A DNA stretch of 64,000 nt, from NCBI RefSeq assembly GCF_002078875.1, contig NC_034422.1, forward strand, positions 2,042,923-2,106,922. Reading direction: 5' to 3'. The notes beneath the pieces were generated by a model, which worked only from the letters and a program-made list of their open reading frames with translations, was not told where the DNA came from and ran no database searches. This DNA is from Numida meleagris (taxonomy: Eukaryota > Chordata > Aves > Galliformes > Numididae). Below are positions 13,308 through 27,600 of the stretch, piece after piece (positions within the stretch are counted from its first letter, which is position 1; each line of letters starts with the position of its first letter). The position numbers and the translations under genes were made by a program.

Positions 13308-14740
13308 CAAAGCACAGTTCCAAGAGCATGAGTAGTTCGATGCAATTCAGCTGTGCGGGACAGCATGCCAACAAAATACATCTGTCACTAATAAAAATAA
13401 CAAAATGGAGCCTGTGTAGGGCCTATCTGTACTTCTGCACCAACTTCCACTCATTCCTACCAAGTTAGACTATTAATAGCACCGCCGATGCAGCAATAAA
13501 GCAAATACTTTTAATAGCTGTACGAGAAGGTTTACCAAGCAGACAACAGCAATAGCATGCACTGTGCAAAAGCAGCCATGTGTTTCAATACAGAGGAGCT
13601 ACAAAACAAAGCCCTGCAACGCAAACACATCACTGTGCTACCAACTCGTGTGCTCCTTGCGATTAAGCCTCAGTCATTCCTGACATCATTGCGGTGCCAG
13701 CTCTAGGAGCTCCTGCTAGCTGCCTCAGGAAGGAGCACGGGTATGGAGGCTGCAGAAAGGCAAGAGAGAGCAAAGGAGGAGAAGGGACATGAGAAGAGCC
13801 ATCAGCCTCCCAGCGGGGTTCTGCTGCACAGCCCCACTCACACCTCTGGGATCAGCACAAAGAAAGGAGACATTGGATTCTCCAACTTTCAGGAACAAGA
13901 CTGTGTTTCCCACTCTCTGCCCAGAACCCAAGCACTATAAATCAGGAGCCAAACAAGCTCACAGGTCTGTGACAGGGCTGCTGGTGGCACAGAGCAGCGA
14001 GATGAGGGCTTCCTTCCCCTTATTTCTGATCTGCAGGTTTCCTCTGCCTTTTCAAATTCTTAGCTCTTCAACATGTAAAAAAGGCCGGTAATTGTGCAAG
14101 GCAAACTACTTCAGCACTGTGAACATGTCCGGGAAATCAATTAAAAAGTTCTACTTCCATAGAGGGAAAAAGGTTGTTCTGCTTTAACAACCTTATCTTG
14201 GCAATAAATACAGGAACTTCGCAGGCTGGAGAGCCTGCTGCCCTCAGGAAGTGCTGGCAGCAGGGTGCAGCCGGCCACCCAACGTGCTCCTCCTTGCCTT
14301 TTGTTTGCTAGGTAACCACTGTCTCATAAATTAGCAACTTGGGTAGCACACGAATTGCCAAAGCATCACTTCGTGGCCATAAGAACCCTTTTTTTGTTGT
14401 TGTTTTATTGTCAGCCCGGGTTCCTAAGCCCACCTCTCTGACAGACTAACCTACTGGGAAGTCCAAACAGAGCAAGTGCCCTTGATCTCCAGGCTTGTGT
14501 TTCTTAGGGTAGCTTAATGCTCTCCAAATACCCCATCTCTCACTCACACGCACTTCTACCAATTTAGTTTCCTTACCACAAATTGCAAGCAAGGAAGTAC
14601 ACTCATTACCCCCAGAAAACAAAAACGCTGCAAGTTTGTTATTCAAATTATTTACATCAAATTTCTGCAAAGCTTTTGAGACTCCTCTAGCAAACTGCCA
14701 CCCGCAGCATGAAGTTAACATCCGCTCTTACGTCTTTTTC

Positions 14741-14755
14741 TTTTTTTTTTTTTTT
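14741..14755. repeat. Poly-T tract within a longer pyrimidine run
   Basis: Fifteen T in a row inside a pyrimidine stretch (about 14733-14761). It is followed by an AG, so it superficially resembles a plus-strand splice acceptor, but no coding-like segment follows. Confidence 0.8.
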
Positions 14756-15360
14756 CCTTTTTGGTCAGCCACCTTTGCTCCATAGACCTTTGGGACGCAG
14801 CTCTCAGGGCAGTTCCACGCAGCACAGCACAGACCTCGCTGGGATCTCAGCAAGCTGCCGCAGCAGCGAAGCATTTCTTAATTCACCCACCCACGGGTAG
14901 GCTTGGAGCACGCTTTACAAGGTGCACATTTAACTCAGCAATTGGAAACAGGGTCTTCAGAGGGGTTCAGCATCTCAGCACCTGCAGAGAACCAGCCCCC
15001 TGGGGACAGCACCGGCTCCTGGAGCACCGGGGATGCTCCACTCTGGGTGCACCACTGCCCTGTGCCACGCACCTCCTGCACGTGGGCACCAGACCTGGGA
15101 TTCCGCATCTGAGAACAGCTCCCTTCTCCCCCACTGTTTTGGATGCAGGAACTGACTCATCCATATGTTTTCCCCCCCTCATTCCAAGGAAGATATGAAA
15201 GATAATACTCTTCGTTTCAACATTTAATCATATGCTTCATTTAATAATGAGTCCAAGATTAGTTTAATCCTGGCTACCAACATAAAAGAGAGATTGTTCC
15301 TTTCGCTCGACTACGCAAGAAAATAAAAAGCCTCTGCTGTTTCTGGCTGCTCTCAGGCCT

Positions 15361-15640
15361 GGGTGCTGCTCGCCCCGACTCGTGACGCAAATGCCAGCGC
15401 TTCGATCAGAGGCGGAACCTGGCCGTGCGGGGGCTGGGGGGCTCAGGATGCTCCTGGGAGCAGCTCCACCTGCCCGCTTCCCGGCGCTGCCGGCACCCTT
15501 GGACGGCACAGCCTCGCTTATGAAACGGGAAGCTGACATCTCATGGCACATCGCCTCGTGCTTCGGTGCAGAAAAACACGTCACGTGCCACAGATTTCTG
15601 GAAGCGTCACCGCTCCCTTATGGTACGCGAGCTCTTGCCA
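15361..15640. promoter_or_regulatory. Short CpG cluster with CACGTG, possible regulatory element
   Basis: About 25 CpGs in 280 bp by eye, against sparse CpG on both sides. It contains ACACGTCACGTGCC near 15578-15591, with a CACGTG E-box core. Open frames cross it on both strands, but they are explained by GC richness. It is a candidate enhancer or minor promoter; sequence alone gives no transcription start. Confidence 0.35.
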
Positions 15641-18600
15641 AGAATAAATAGGACAGAGTCCAGCACAGGAATCACATAACATTTGGCTCACAGATAATTT
15701 TTCTGTTATTGTATGTTATTATACTAAATGCACTGTTCAGGTACTGTCCACTCTGGAAAAATCTCATTAGCTATGAAAAACTTGGACTTGAATATAAGGT
15801 GATTAATAACCCAGAATGTCTTGCTTAGATGCTCAGTTCTCAACTTGAAAGGAGTCCAAGCCTCCGAGGAGCGCGAGCGCTCACTTCTTGCTTGTTGCAT
15901 TTACGTGGTTAAGCGATCCCCCCAAATGTGCTCCTCCGAGGACAAGCACTCCTTGTTCTCCATGCATTTGTTAACGCTCCTGGGATTGCACGCCCCTTGT
16001 CCAACTCTAACAGTTTGCCCATTTATAAAACACAAGAGCGACAACACCTATTTTATCTTAAGATATTTTAAATAAAACTATTTTTAACGTGGCAATCTTT
16101 GTGCATTTAAATGCTCTGCTTCCCCCCCCCCCCCCCCCACTTAAAAGGTTTATCTTCAGCTCACCAGTCTTCTTCCTTCTACAATATTTCTGTTCATTAT
16201 TACATGGGTGCGCTCCCACACTCAAACCTCTCTTCCTCCTCTGTTTCTCATTCTGCATACTTTGGAAACATTAAGTAGAACTTATCACTTGTTTCTGGAA
16301 AAAGAGCGTTTCAAATGTGAATAAGAGTCCTTCAGAGATAAAGCATCCCAGGTTAAATCTAATGATGTCCAGGGGAATTCTATGCAAGTGATGAGCTGCC
16401 TGCTAATATGTCGATGCTTTAGGGTAGAAAAATATCAATTAAATTTCATAGCATGCAACCACATATTGACCTTGAAAGCTATCTGTAACTTAGTTTAAAC
16501 TTGAAAACTCAAAGTCTAAGTCAGAACTTCTGCCCTAATTGGTTTTAACTTTACTAAGAATGGCACAGCTCTGTAGAGACCACAGAAAAATTAACAGAAC
16601 CCATCTGGAAAAAAAAAAATTCCCTAAATCCTATTAAGTGTTTAACTATGACATTTGCGTGCGCCTCTCATCTCCTTCCCTTGGGTTTTGGGCACTGCCT
16701 CTGGAGATGTCAGTCTTCCTTTTCTCTCGCAGCCCCCTGATAACACCAAAAAAGAGCCAAGAGCCAGGACAGCACAGCAGCCTTGCACCAACGCTGCACG
16801 AAGCTTTCCATGAGCAGCATTTCCTTACTGGGACAGCTGCACGCCAGCACCATCCCGTACCTGCACACAGCCAGCAAGGGCAAGTCAGGAGGGAAATCCA
16901 CTGCTGCAGTTTGGCAGATCAGACAAAGCCCAGGAGGTAAATCCCGCACCTGGAACCAGACTTGATCTTTAAAGCCTCTCCCACTGCAATGCCCTTTGCT
17001 AAGCAAGCTGGAATTCGCACCATGCCAGATCTTCCACAGTCATTCAACAGGTAGGGCTTTCTTATAATTACCATTTTTATCTGTGCCAATCTGGCTTCTC
17101 AGTCTGAGAAGAGAGCACTTGCGTGTTCAGTTAGTTAGCATACTGTTTTCTGCATCAGGAAGAAAGGAATGTAAGAGTCACGACAGCTTCTCTGCGCTGC
17201 AGGATTCAACTGCACAGCTCTCAACATTCGGGATTCTGGGGCTTCAAGAAGAATGAGATACGTGCACATCTTTCCCACTTACAGAGGCCAAGGAAAAAAG
17301 ATGACTTTTATTCTGAATAGAAACGCTGACAGCAACTGATCCGTAGGAGCTGGATACCCAAGTCATCACATCCAGAAGGGGGAAGGAAGTCCTATTCTCT
17401 AGCCATGCTCTAGAACCAGAGCAGCCCAGCTCCTTCCTACAATGCAGCTTGCCTTCCATAGGCAGTCACAGCCAGGAAGCAGAGCTGCGGGGCCACTGCT
17501 CACCTCGCTGCTGGAGGGTGACCACGCCTGCCTTCTCCCCGAACATCTCCTGGGCTTTGGAACAAAGGTTTCAGAATTCCTCCAACATTCCTTGGAGGAG
17601 GAATTACAATTTGTGACACCCAGGCTGACCAAAGGGTGCGACGTTGCAGCAGCACAGCTAGGTCCCAGCCAGTGGGTGCCAGGGGATTGAGCAGGAGGAG
17701 AGCTGCTTGTCCTGGGAGCATGAGTGCGAGGACTGCAGGTGACAAGTGTCATTGCACAGTGACTGGCAGCAGCCAGGACTTCCAGGTCAAGTGAGCTGGG
17801 AGACAGAGCTATTAGCCCTAGCAAACAATTCACCCTTATAAACAGCGGCTTCCTTCCCCTTGCAGCACACCGACAGACACCCAAGTCAGCTCTGAAGTCC
17901 AGAGGAGTTCTCCATGAAAGCCAGCACACCTCACTTTAAAAAGAAGCAAATAGAACAGCTAGAAATGCAACCCAGGGCTCAGCGGGTCTCCCAGGAGCTG
18001 CCCAGGCCCAGCGCTGCCCCAGCACTCAACGGCTGCATCTTCCTTAAGTCTCTGTATAAGGGGATAAAACGAGATGCTGCGGTTCAATGACACAGCCCGG
18101 AGGGAATTAAGGTCTGACACTTCCCTACTTAGAGGGGATAGAGATAAGCCAGGAGCGAGCTGTTACCTAGAGCAGGGCCAACATGCAAAGCTTACTGCGC
18201 GCACGTTGAGACTGCAGTAACATTCCAGAAATGGACATAATTTAACCAGGGGGCAGGGAGGGACAGACACGGCCCTGCAATGCTTGGTTTGTGCCACTGC
18301 CACCTCAGCAGCAGCATGCCCAAGCCTTGGCTCTTCCTGGAACTTGCTAAGTTCCAAGTCCTTCCCCAATTTCTCCAGTCACATCAGCAGTTTTACCACA
18401 TCAGTGGAAAAGAAAAAAAAACAACAATACAAAACCCCCTTTGAGCACTTAATATCTGGGTGGGGGTTTAGTATCACTAAAGCCTCTCGCTGGTTTTCAA
18501 TACAGCTTTATTTTAAGAAAGCATCTATTATACGAAGCTTGGCTTTGGCAGGCACAGCAGAAGCCCGGCCAGTGCGGAGAAGGAGGTCACTACTCAAAGT

Positions 18601-21600
18601 GCACCATTATTTTGTCATTTTTTCACATTCTTTAATAAGAACTTAGTGAAAAAGTTTACTGCTTACTGGAAGTTACTTATCTTATGATTTCTGCATTATT
18701 CCACAGTCAGGATACAGCCTCTCCCTTTCTATCCTCCTACACAGATTGAGCAGAAACATTTTCTAGCAGTTAATTCAAGCCAGCTATTTAGCTCTTGCTT
18801 GGCAATGTTTTCACCGAGAGGCATGTCCAGCCTCCAGGAAAACAAGTTATGCAGCAAGAGGGTGGGACACTATCAGAGAACACATAATAAAGTAAATACC
18901 AAGCATGACCCACGAAAGGACAGGATAACTGAGAGAGATTGTTTTCGTAATAGTGTACATTAAAAGTCGTTAATGCTGATGTGAAATGTGAAATTCCTTA
19001 TGGGCTGTTTGTCATTCTTTGCCCGTAGAGGTGGAAGGTCAGACTTGTGTCCAGATAAGAGCACGTCCCAAAAGGCCAACAAGTGGAAGACCCTGCCAGC
19101 CATAACCCAGCACCCAAGCAAGCCGACCAGGAAGCTTAAGCACAACATCATCAACTCAGCTCATAAACTTTCTACCAAGTGCATGAAGAAAAAGAACTTC
19201 ACAGCAGTTTTTCCTCTGCTGCACTCATGGAGTTTGATGGACCCTAAAGCTGCTCCTTGATCAGCCAGAGTCCTGCTGGTACCGTGGAGGGAGACTGCTG
19301 TGCATCTATTGATTTACTTCAACCTGGCATTTCCCTGTTGCCCAAGAATCAATTTAATATCATTGCTGAAAGCAATAAGGATAAAAAAGCCAGATGGATA
19401 CCTTTGATCTATGCAGTCCTACCTGGCACCAGCAGCTAAAGCACTGCTGAGAATCTCCTTAAGACTTTTTCCCCTTCCCTAGGATTATTTTGCAGTTCAT
19501 TCAATAAAGCAGCAAAACAATTTCCTGACAAACTAGGAAACGAGCACTGGAGTGAATTCAAGAACCTCAGAAAATATTAGAAACAGAGGTTTAACAGAAA
19601 GTGCTTGGAAGCCACTGACCTTACAGACAAGTCAGACTGTCGTTTCCTCAGCCATCAGCACGTTCAAAGGCAAGGGGGAGAGAAAAAATCCTTGCTACAA
19701 GATGCATTTTAATGGCTTCCACCTCAGACTTCCAAATGCGAGTTTGAAAGAGTCGCACACATGGCAAACCTCCTTCACTAAGCCTCTGCCATAATATCCT
19801 GCTGCAAAAATACTGCAATTGGAAAAAATAAATTCTAAGTCTAAGCCCCCTTTAGCTGTGCAGGAAATTCTCCTACACAATAGCTGGGCAAGGAAATGAC
19901 AGCATCACTTTCAAGTTGCAGTGACAGACAAGCGACTTCAGTGAGTCCAGCCCTCTGTTCTCCTTCTGGAGATAAGGGCACCTATGCCCGCTCGGCCGCG
20001 TGGACCACAGGCTCCTTGCAGGACCAGCTGTCCCCCATCTCCATCAGCACAGCCAGCATCAGCTCACTGCAAGGCTCTGCTCAAGCAATTCAGATCACTG
20101 CTGTGCTCTGCTGCATTAGTTCAACTCCCTGTGCTTCCAAAACCACGTCATATTATTTTTTGTCTAGTATGGTGCCTTTCATAAACATCACGGTTGAAAG
20201 TAAAGCTAGCAAAGCTCCTTAGTTATTAGTGTTCCCGCTTCATTCTCCTGAATGTGTGATGCTTCCACCAAAAAAGACACCACACAAAAAAACAACAATA
20301 AAAAAAGAAACCAAGTAAGAGTTGTTGAAGACCTATTTTATCTCCTGCAAATTAACAATGACTGCTCCTACTTCTTCCAACTCTAAAAGTTCACTGTCAA
20401 TCCACTTTTGACTCAGAGCAGTGCCTAAACAAAGAAGTATTTCTGTGCAACAACTGTTTTGAATTTAATGCCCAGTGACCAAGTCAGTGTTTTGCTCCTA
20501 GAGCAGCTGTCAGACATCTCTGTCTCTACAGTTACGGCATGCAACCCTACAACCGAGGACCTGGAGAAAGCTCGTGTTCATTAGGGTTCACTGCTCACCA
20601 ACTGGAGTCTGCTGCGGGAATGAGGTAAGGTGCTCGCAGAAAATAAAATACGTCATGGTGTTTCCTGCCAACAAACTGCACCATTTCTTAAGGTCTTAAT
20701 TCTATTTTCAAAAGGCCCAGAAGGGCTTTGAGCAGTGGCCAGCACCAGCCCTCGCCGAGACGTGGCAATCTCCCATCCGCTCTAAAGAGAGGGTGATGCC
20801 CACTAAAGGGAACAAAAAGGAGATGCTGGCTCATTTGTAGGACAGAATACTGTAGCACAACTTATCCCTCTCCATAGGATAAATGCAATATGTAGCCAAC
20901 TGACTCTTTTTTTTTGTGTCGTTCTGTTTTGTTTTGTTTTTAAACAAATAAACCAGGTGCCATTCAAAGGCAGCAGCTCCTCAGGCTGTGCCACGGGCAG
21001 GACAGAGCCCTCCTGATGCAGCCCAGCTGGAAGGGGCACAGGCAAGCTGCAGCACAATGCACGCATGCCAGGAGGCCGAGCAAGCAGGGCACACCGCAGC
21101 GCTGCTTCACCCCGGCACAGGGTAACGCAGATTGGCGCTTCTCGCTTTGTCTCACTAACAAGGTTCATATTAGCAGCAGGGAAACCAGAGTCATTTCAAC
21201 AGCTTACCAGAAAATCTAGGAATTGCTCCAGGACTTTGTGAATAAGAAATCAAGTAGAAGTGCTGCCACACAGTTTTCATGCACTGTTCTTTTTGTTTTG
21301 GCTAGCAAGATATTAGTGGAAGGTAAAAAGAGACGAAGGCGTTAGCCTTGATCCAGGAGAGAGCCGTGGGAGCTTTCCAAGTCCTTCCACTGGCATCCCA
21401 TGGGACTCCCCATTTCCTCAGCTGTAAACATGCAGAGACAACTCTGTAAGACTGAGCTGGAAGCAGCACATCTGCTTTTACTAACAGCAACACTTGCTCT
21501 TTAAATTCCCAACTTGTCTCTCAAGGTAATGAGCAGGCATGTACCAGGGTACGCACCGGGTTCCCTTGCACCAACGGAGCAACACGTCCTCCTCCCAGCA

Positions 21601-24600
21601 GGCACCCTGACGGGAAGGAGCTGGTTACAGCTCAGCACACAGTTTTTTCCAGAAACAGACACCAACCATTTCCATCCAGAGCTTCACATGTTTCCTTGCA
21701 AGAGAGAACCACTCCGGATTTTTCCAGTATTAAAGGGCAGTTGTTTAAGCACTTGCAATCTGAAGTTATCCCCCAGTCCCATCACTTATGGGGCGGCACT
21801 GCCAGCGTGTTTGAACAAAGTGGATCAACTCAGTGAGCGGCTGCCCTGAGTACGTGCACTGAAAGGAAAAGACAGCAGCACACCAGGATATTAGTTGATC
21901 CTCCGTCCTTCCTTCCCTGAGTTTACAACCCAAGCACATTAAGCCAGTAACATGCGTTTAACAGCTCAGTCTATAAACACCTATGTGACCACCGTCACTT
22001 CAGGCTGCTGTCAAAGTGCAAGAGCACCCACTATTTATAGGACACCACCAACAAGGACAGAGTTCTAATTTTAGCAAAAAGCACATTATTGTCACAGCAC
22101 TAATCCAAAGCAGAGCTACGCAAACACTTCTGAAAACACAGCCCTTTACGTACTCCATAGAAAACCAAAATCTTTCTAACAGCCATAGTAAAAGGTGGCC
22201 TGCGAGCAACCCCTAGCAGCAAAAGCAAAACTCTGCTGGGTGCAAGGCTGCGGGCAGAGCGGGAGCACCGGCAGCACAGCACGGCCACGCAGGCAAACAA
22301 CAGCCCTCCAGCAAGCCTGGGCTCCGCTGGGTTGCTCAAACCCAAAAAACACTGGTTGCAGTTTCTAAAATGCCAATGTCAGAGACACATTCCATGGTTT
22401 TGTCAAAGCCAATGGCTTTCATCGGCGCTGCTACGCACGCAGCAGCCACGCCAGCAATGCAAGCGGGCGCCCAAGGAGGGACGGAGAGAATTTCATCACG
22501 CGCCAGTTCTGCACCAAGACAGTCATTATTGATTCTCATCAGACACAGCTAAGCAGACAAAGGGAATAACTCGAGCCAAATAAACCCTTAATTTTTTCCC
22601 CACTGAGATAAGACTACAATAGCCTCCCAATCTTCAGCTGTTTTCCTCTGCGACAGTCACACATATGTGCTTTTTATTACTTTCTGGCCTAGCAATTAGA
22701 TGGATTTCCAGTTACTTCCAGAGATGTTGCAGGATGACTGAACTGCAGCTTTTTGCTTCTCACTAAGATGGGTGCAGGAAAAACACAGCAGGATCCAGCA
22801 CCACACACAATGCAGCTCAAGTCTGCACTTTTACACAGAGGCCCATATGCTGTACCTCATTTATGAGCTCCTGCACACTTTCCAAGAAAGGAGCTCTAAG
22901 TAGAAAAAAAATATATAACTACTGATTTGTAGAGAGGAGAAAAAGCAGCTCGGGCATTCCCTTCCAGGAGATAAACAATTTTCCAGCAGTTTGGCCACGC
23001 AAAAAGCAGCTTCAAGATCTGGATTTCCTTTTAAAGCCACTAAAGCAAATCAGAAGATTACAGCTGCAACAAGCTATCCATTAGCTCTAATTAGCAAGTA
23101 TTTGTTACCTGGGCTTGAAGCTCCCTAACTTGTTGGTAACAAACTGCAACGCCGTAGCAAAAAGTATCCATACGAACAGCAGACTGAGCTAAATGCATTT
23201 CAGTGGAGGCTGGGGGGTGAGTTTTTCTTCGCTTCAATTCCACGCTCGCAGCACTGTTCCTGAAGAACCGGAACATTCCTCCCCTTACTACAGTCGTATC
23301 ACAGTTTGTTCATTAAGCGCTTTGAGATCCACTGTTACAGACACAATTACACCACACGTGATACACGCTGGGATGTTTATCAACATTCGTTTATTTCAAA
23401 ACAGCGTTTGGAAATTACAAACGTTGAAATTCCCGGAGCACTGTGACCATGCCCACAGTGAAAACACAGCTGGCATCAGCAATACCTGTGCATGTTTGGG
23501 GTTGTAACTCCTGCAAGGTTTTGCAATACCCAGCGTACAGACAACTGCAAATTCAGGTGGTAAAGATCTCGTTGCCATGGCCCCAAACTAGAACATTCCA
23601 GCCAGCTGCACAAGTGGGAAAAATCACTCTCCAGTGCAGAAAAGGCATCCCAGTGCAAGGAAGGAAGTCTGAGCTTCCCCGAGCTGTCCCTCCTGTCCCC
23701 CAGCAATGCAAGCTTTCACCTTTCCTGCTTTACTTTTGCCCCTCAGAAAGCAAGAGGCACCCAGTCTGCTGAGAGCAGAGAAGGCAAAGGGCTCTTTTCC
23801 CACCCATCTTGCTACAGCTTTTCTATCTTCAAGGCGACCTTCCAGTTTTCTTAAAAAAATATTCTCTATTTATCTTTCCATGCAGTGTTTCATATCAGAG
23901 TGTTCATTTCTGAGCGCTGCTGTGTCCCAACCTAGCGTTACAAGGCATGGCCTATTCAGTGCCATACACATGCAATCCCACACCTGCTCCCCCTGCACCC
24001 AGACAGCCCCCAGAGCTCAGCAGCCTTCCCAACACAGAACCACTGGGAAGCTCCCGGCCCCAGTGCCCAGCTCCCAACTCTGCCAATGCCGCACTGGCCC
24101 AGCTCAGCCCTCCTGCAGGTTGCAGTGCTCTGAAATACAAGCAGCTCTCCAAACCAGGATCTGCATGAGAGGCATACCTGATCTCCTCTCTAGTATGGAA
24201 CAGCTACAGAGCTGCTGGGTTTGCTGGAAGCGATTGCACGACACTGGCATCTTCCTCCAAGGTTCACAACACCCAGGGAAGAACAGAGCGCCCAAAGAAG
24301 AGGAGGAAGGGCCAGGGAGAAAGACAGCAGTGCTCCAAATGGTCCGTGCAAAAGGAGGAGAGCAGAGAGGGAAAAGGAAAACCATTTGCTGGTCACTGAA
24401 TCAGAGCTGTAACCTGACCCCGGCTGCGCCTTGCCACCGACAACACTAGCTACAAGCAGCTTCCATTCAGCAGCTCCGGCCAAAAATAAACAGTGCCGGC
24501 TTTCCTGGCTGCTTGTTTGGGCTTTCTCTCAGTGTTTTTCTTCTTGCCTCTTCTGGCTAATTGGAATATGCTTTGCTTCCTCCAACCCAGTTCCTCACTT

Positions 24601-27600
24601 TGTTTCTGCCCACTGCCTCGCTAGAACTGGAGCAGTTTCTCACAGTGTGCAATCAGCATAAAAGCTGTTTGTTCCAAGATGGCCATAGCAGACTCCTTGG
24701 CATTTCTGTGGAGCAACCGGAGGAGGGATAAGAGGATTAAAGCAGGTACACAGCAGCAACATCACCCTGGAAGCACCTCCACTGCCACAGGTGCTGCCAC
24801 TGTCCCACCAGCGCTTTCCTTCTTTTTTCCCCTGGGGAATCACCTACTTGCAAACAACTTTGGCAGCAGCTATTTTAATGCAGCCAAAAACACCGATGCT
24901 GTCCCTACTCATCAGACACCAAGTGTTTGGTCTGTTGGGGTTGATTTTTTTTTTTAATTAAATTCATTTATTACACAATCCATGCAAACACAGGAGAACC
25001 TCAAACCACCTCCAGCCTACAGATGCAAACAGCCACGCTTGCTCACTTCCAGAGACTCCAGCCCAGCAAATTACAGAGTATCATCCCATTTCCTGTGCAG
25101 GCTGGCAGGCAGCAGCCCACCTGCATCCCCTCCCCTCCTTCTCTGCCCATATGCTCTGCTAAACCCCCTTCCCTCTGGCTGCCAGCAGTCACACACAGAT
25201 ACCAGCAGACAGAAGCAAAACTGGGTATCTTAGCCATTACAAATAAAGACAGCTTATACCAGTAACAAACCAAACTGCTAAGCATGATGAAGATGCTCTA
25301 AATGTGTTACACAAATACATCTACTTCTGGAAAAAAAACTTCCATGGCCACAGCATGCACTGGAACAGAGGTGTTTTGAGATGTTGCAAGCAAAAGAATT
25401 TAATAACCACTGCAGCACAGCAAGAATTATGAAATGCAACCTAATGGTGCTGAAAGAACAATTAAGAAACCCCAAAACAAACCAACTCATTTAAGGTTTG
25501 GGGCTGGCCTGCTTGTATAAGATGTCCTTTCTTGCTTCCCCTCAATTCTGCAATGCAAGCAAACAAAAGGGGAAGGAGCAGTTGCGCCGAGCCAAACACT
25601 ATGGTTCTGACCCAGCCGCTGCAAAGTACGTTCAAAGGCCCTTTAAAGCTGAGCTATTTTAATATGCTCTCTTTGCTCTTTAATTTGTTCATTTCTTTGA
25701 AACACCTAATTTCCTCTGCACTGTCACTGCACAGCACTCCGGAGCCTGGTGGAGCCCTGCCACTTGATTCAGCACCAATAGGCACATTTCAATAGGCAAT
25801 GCCACTTGAAAGGCTACAGATGAAAAAAATCTTCAAACCAGAGGATGAAATGCAACACTGTTTATTTCTATCCAAGTCCTCATTTCTGTGGCCGCTACTG
25901 TAGGCAGGAGCCAAAGAAGGGAAGGTTTGAAGCCTCCGTAATTAATTCTAAGTGGTTTTAAAACAGCTAGAGATTTAAGGTAGACAAGACGTAGCACTGA
26001 AATAAGAGGCAAGCTGCTGGGCTCCTTGCTCTGCTCTGGAATGCACTGTTTACTCTGGCATCACATAAAATATATAATTGATTTCTCAAGGAAAAGGAAA
26101 AAAGGAAGAAGCCATCCCTGTATGCCTCATTAATATATAGAACAAAACTAAACAGGTGTTTTGGGCCAAATCACAGCTTTATTCCAGTAAGGCAGAAGAA
26201 GTGCAACAGAACCATAATTTTGTATTTATTAAAATTCATTTACTACAATTGCCATCAACAGGACCACAGGGCTGTTAACAAGAACCTCCCTAGAGTCAGA
26301 AGCATCACCTACTACAAGAATATACAGATTTGAAGAAAAATTAAAGATAAATTTAACATTACTTTTGAGAACATTTATCACTCTTGTGTGGGTTCCCCCC
26401 TCCCCCTTTCCAAACTTCCTTATTAAGATTTTGTGAAGTTATAATGAAACTTGACAATAAAGCACATGGTGCCAAAGCACACCTCCAAACCAGTAAGGGA
26501 GTGTTTCTACAGGCTGCACAGCCTCCCCTTGTTCATCCTCAGACTGCAAATGCTCCTCTTGCTCACAGGGCCTCAGGAGGCTCAGCACACCTCCCCAGGG
26601 CAGGGCAAAGCACTGGCAGCACCCCAGCATTACCAGCGGGCTCAGCAGAACATTTCTCACACTCCTTGTGAGCCAGGCAAACAGCATTTAAGATGCTCCT
26701 CTGGTCACACGCTACAGAGGAGAAAAGAAAAATCAGCACTGAAACCATTCTGATTGGAGGAAAAAAGCAGAGATCCAGAAAATAAATCTCAAAAGGATGA
26801 TTAACCTCCGCCTTGATGTCCTCTGATAACAGCAATTCACTCTCCTTTGAGTTCTGTAAGAATAGCCCTCGCTTCAGGCTGCATTTAGGTATCTCCTCAT
26901 TCCCTCCCTTCTCCTTTGGACTGCTACTAACCCCACGCGCTGCCCTCACACCCCAAGCTGTCCTCTCGCTTGTGAAAACAGCGGTGAAAATCTGCAAAAT
27001 CCCAGGAGAGCTGCAGTCCAGGTGAGCTAGCAGCTGGGATACCATGCAGCACAGCAGGGAGCTGGAGCTGGGTGGCAGGGCAGCAGAGACACCCGCCAGC
27101 CTGCTCCATCGTTTGAAGAGCTCAGCCGTCCCAGACGCTCAGATGAGGAGCAGTGTGTCATTTCTAGCCATTGAAGTATACAAAATCTTTGCCATCTTTT
27201 GCCAGCCAGGCAAACATAGGAAAAAAAAGCACTGTGGGGCAAGAACCGCTCTGCACTCTTTAATTCTGGACCAGAAGAGCAAATAGCTGGTGGCACTAGC
27301 AGGCAGGATCCCTTCCTGGTGCAGCACGCCTGGCACACAGCTCACATCTGTGCAGCCGCAGCAGGAGCTGCAGACGCTGGTTCCTCCTCGCAAGGAGCCG
27401 GAGCCCCAGGCCATCACAAGCACAGCCTGCAGAGCCTGATGTCACAGGCACACTGCTCGGCAGCGCAATTACTGCACCGCGCAGCATCCTCAGGACGCCT
27501 CAGCAGCCTGTGGGCAGCCAGCCTGCTGCCCGGCCTGCCATGCCTCGTGCTGAGGGCTGCAGAGAGCCACCCGCTGCTCTCCAGGGCCTGCGCAAAGCAG

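Larger units (their letters stand above)
10321..15360. other. Intronic, no gene recognised
   Basis: It has a T run (13291-13307), a pyrimidine tract with 15 T (14741-14755) followed by GGTCAG, and a small GC-rich patch at 13040-13120 with a YY1-like CAAGATGGC at 13031-13039. No coding signal was found on either strand. Confidence 0.5.

Noticed and set aside
23706..24449. 247-codon plus-strand open frame
   Set aside because: Same explanation: low-T composition, low-complexity peptide and no recognisable family. It would be antisense to FBRSL1 intron 1.
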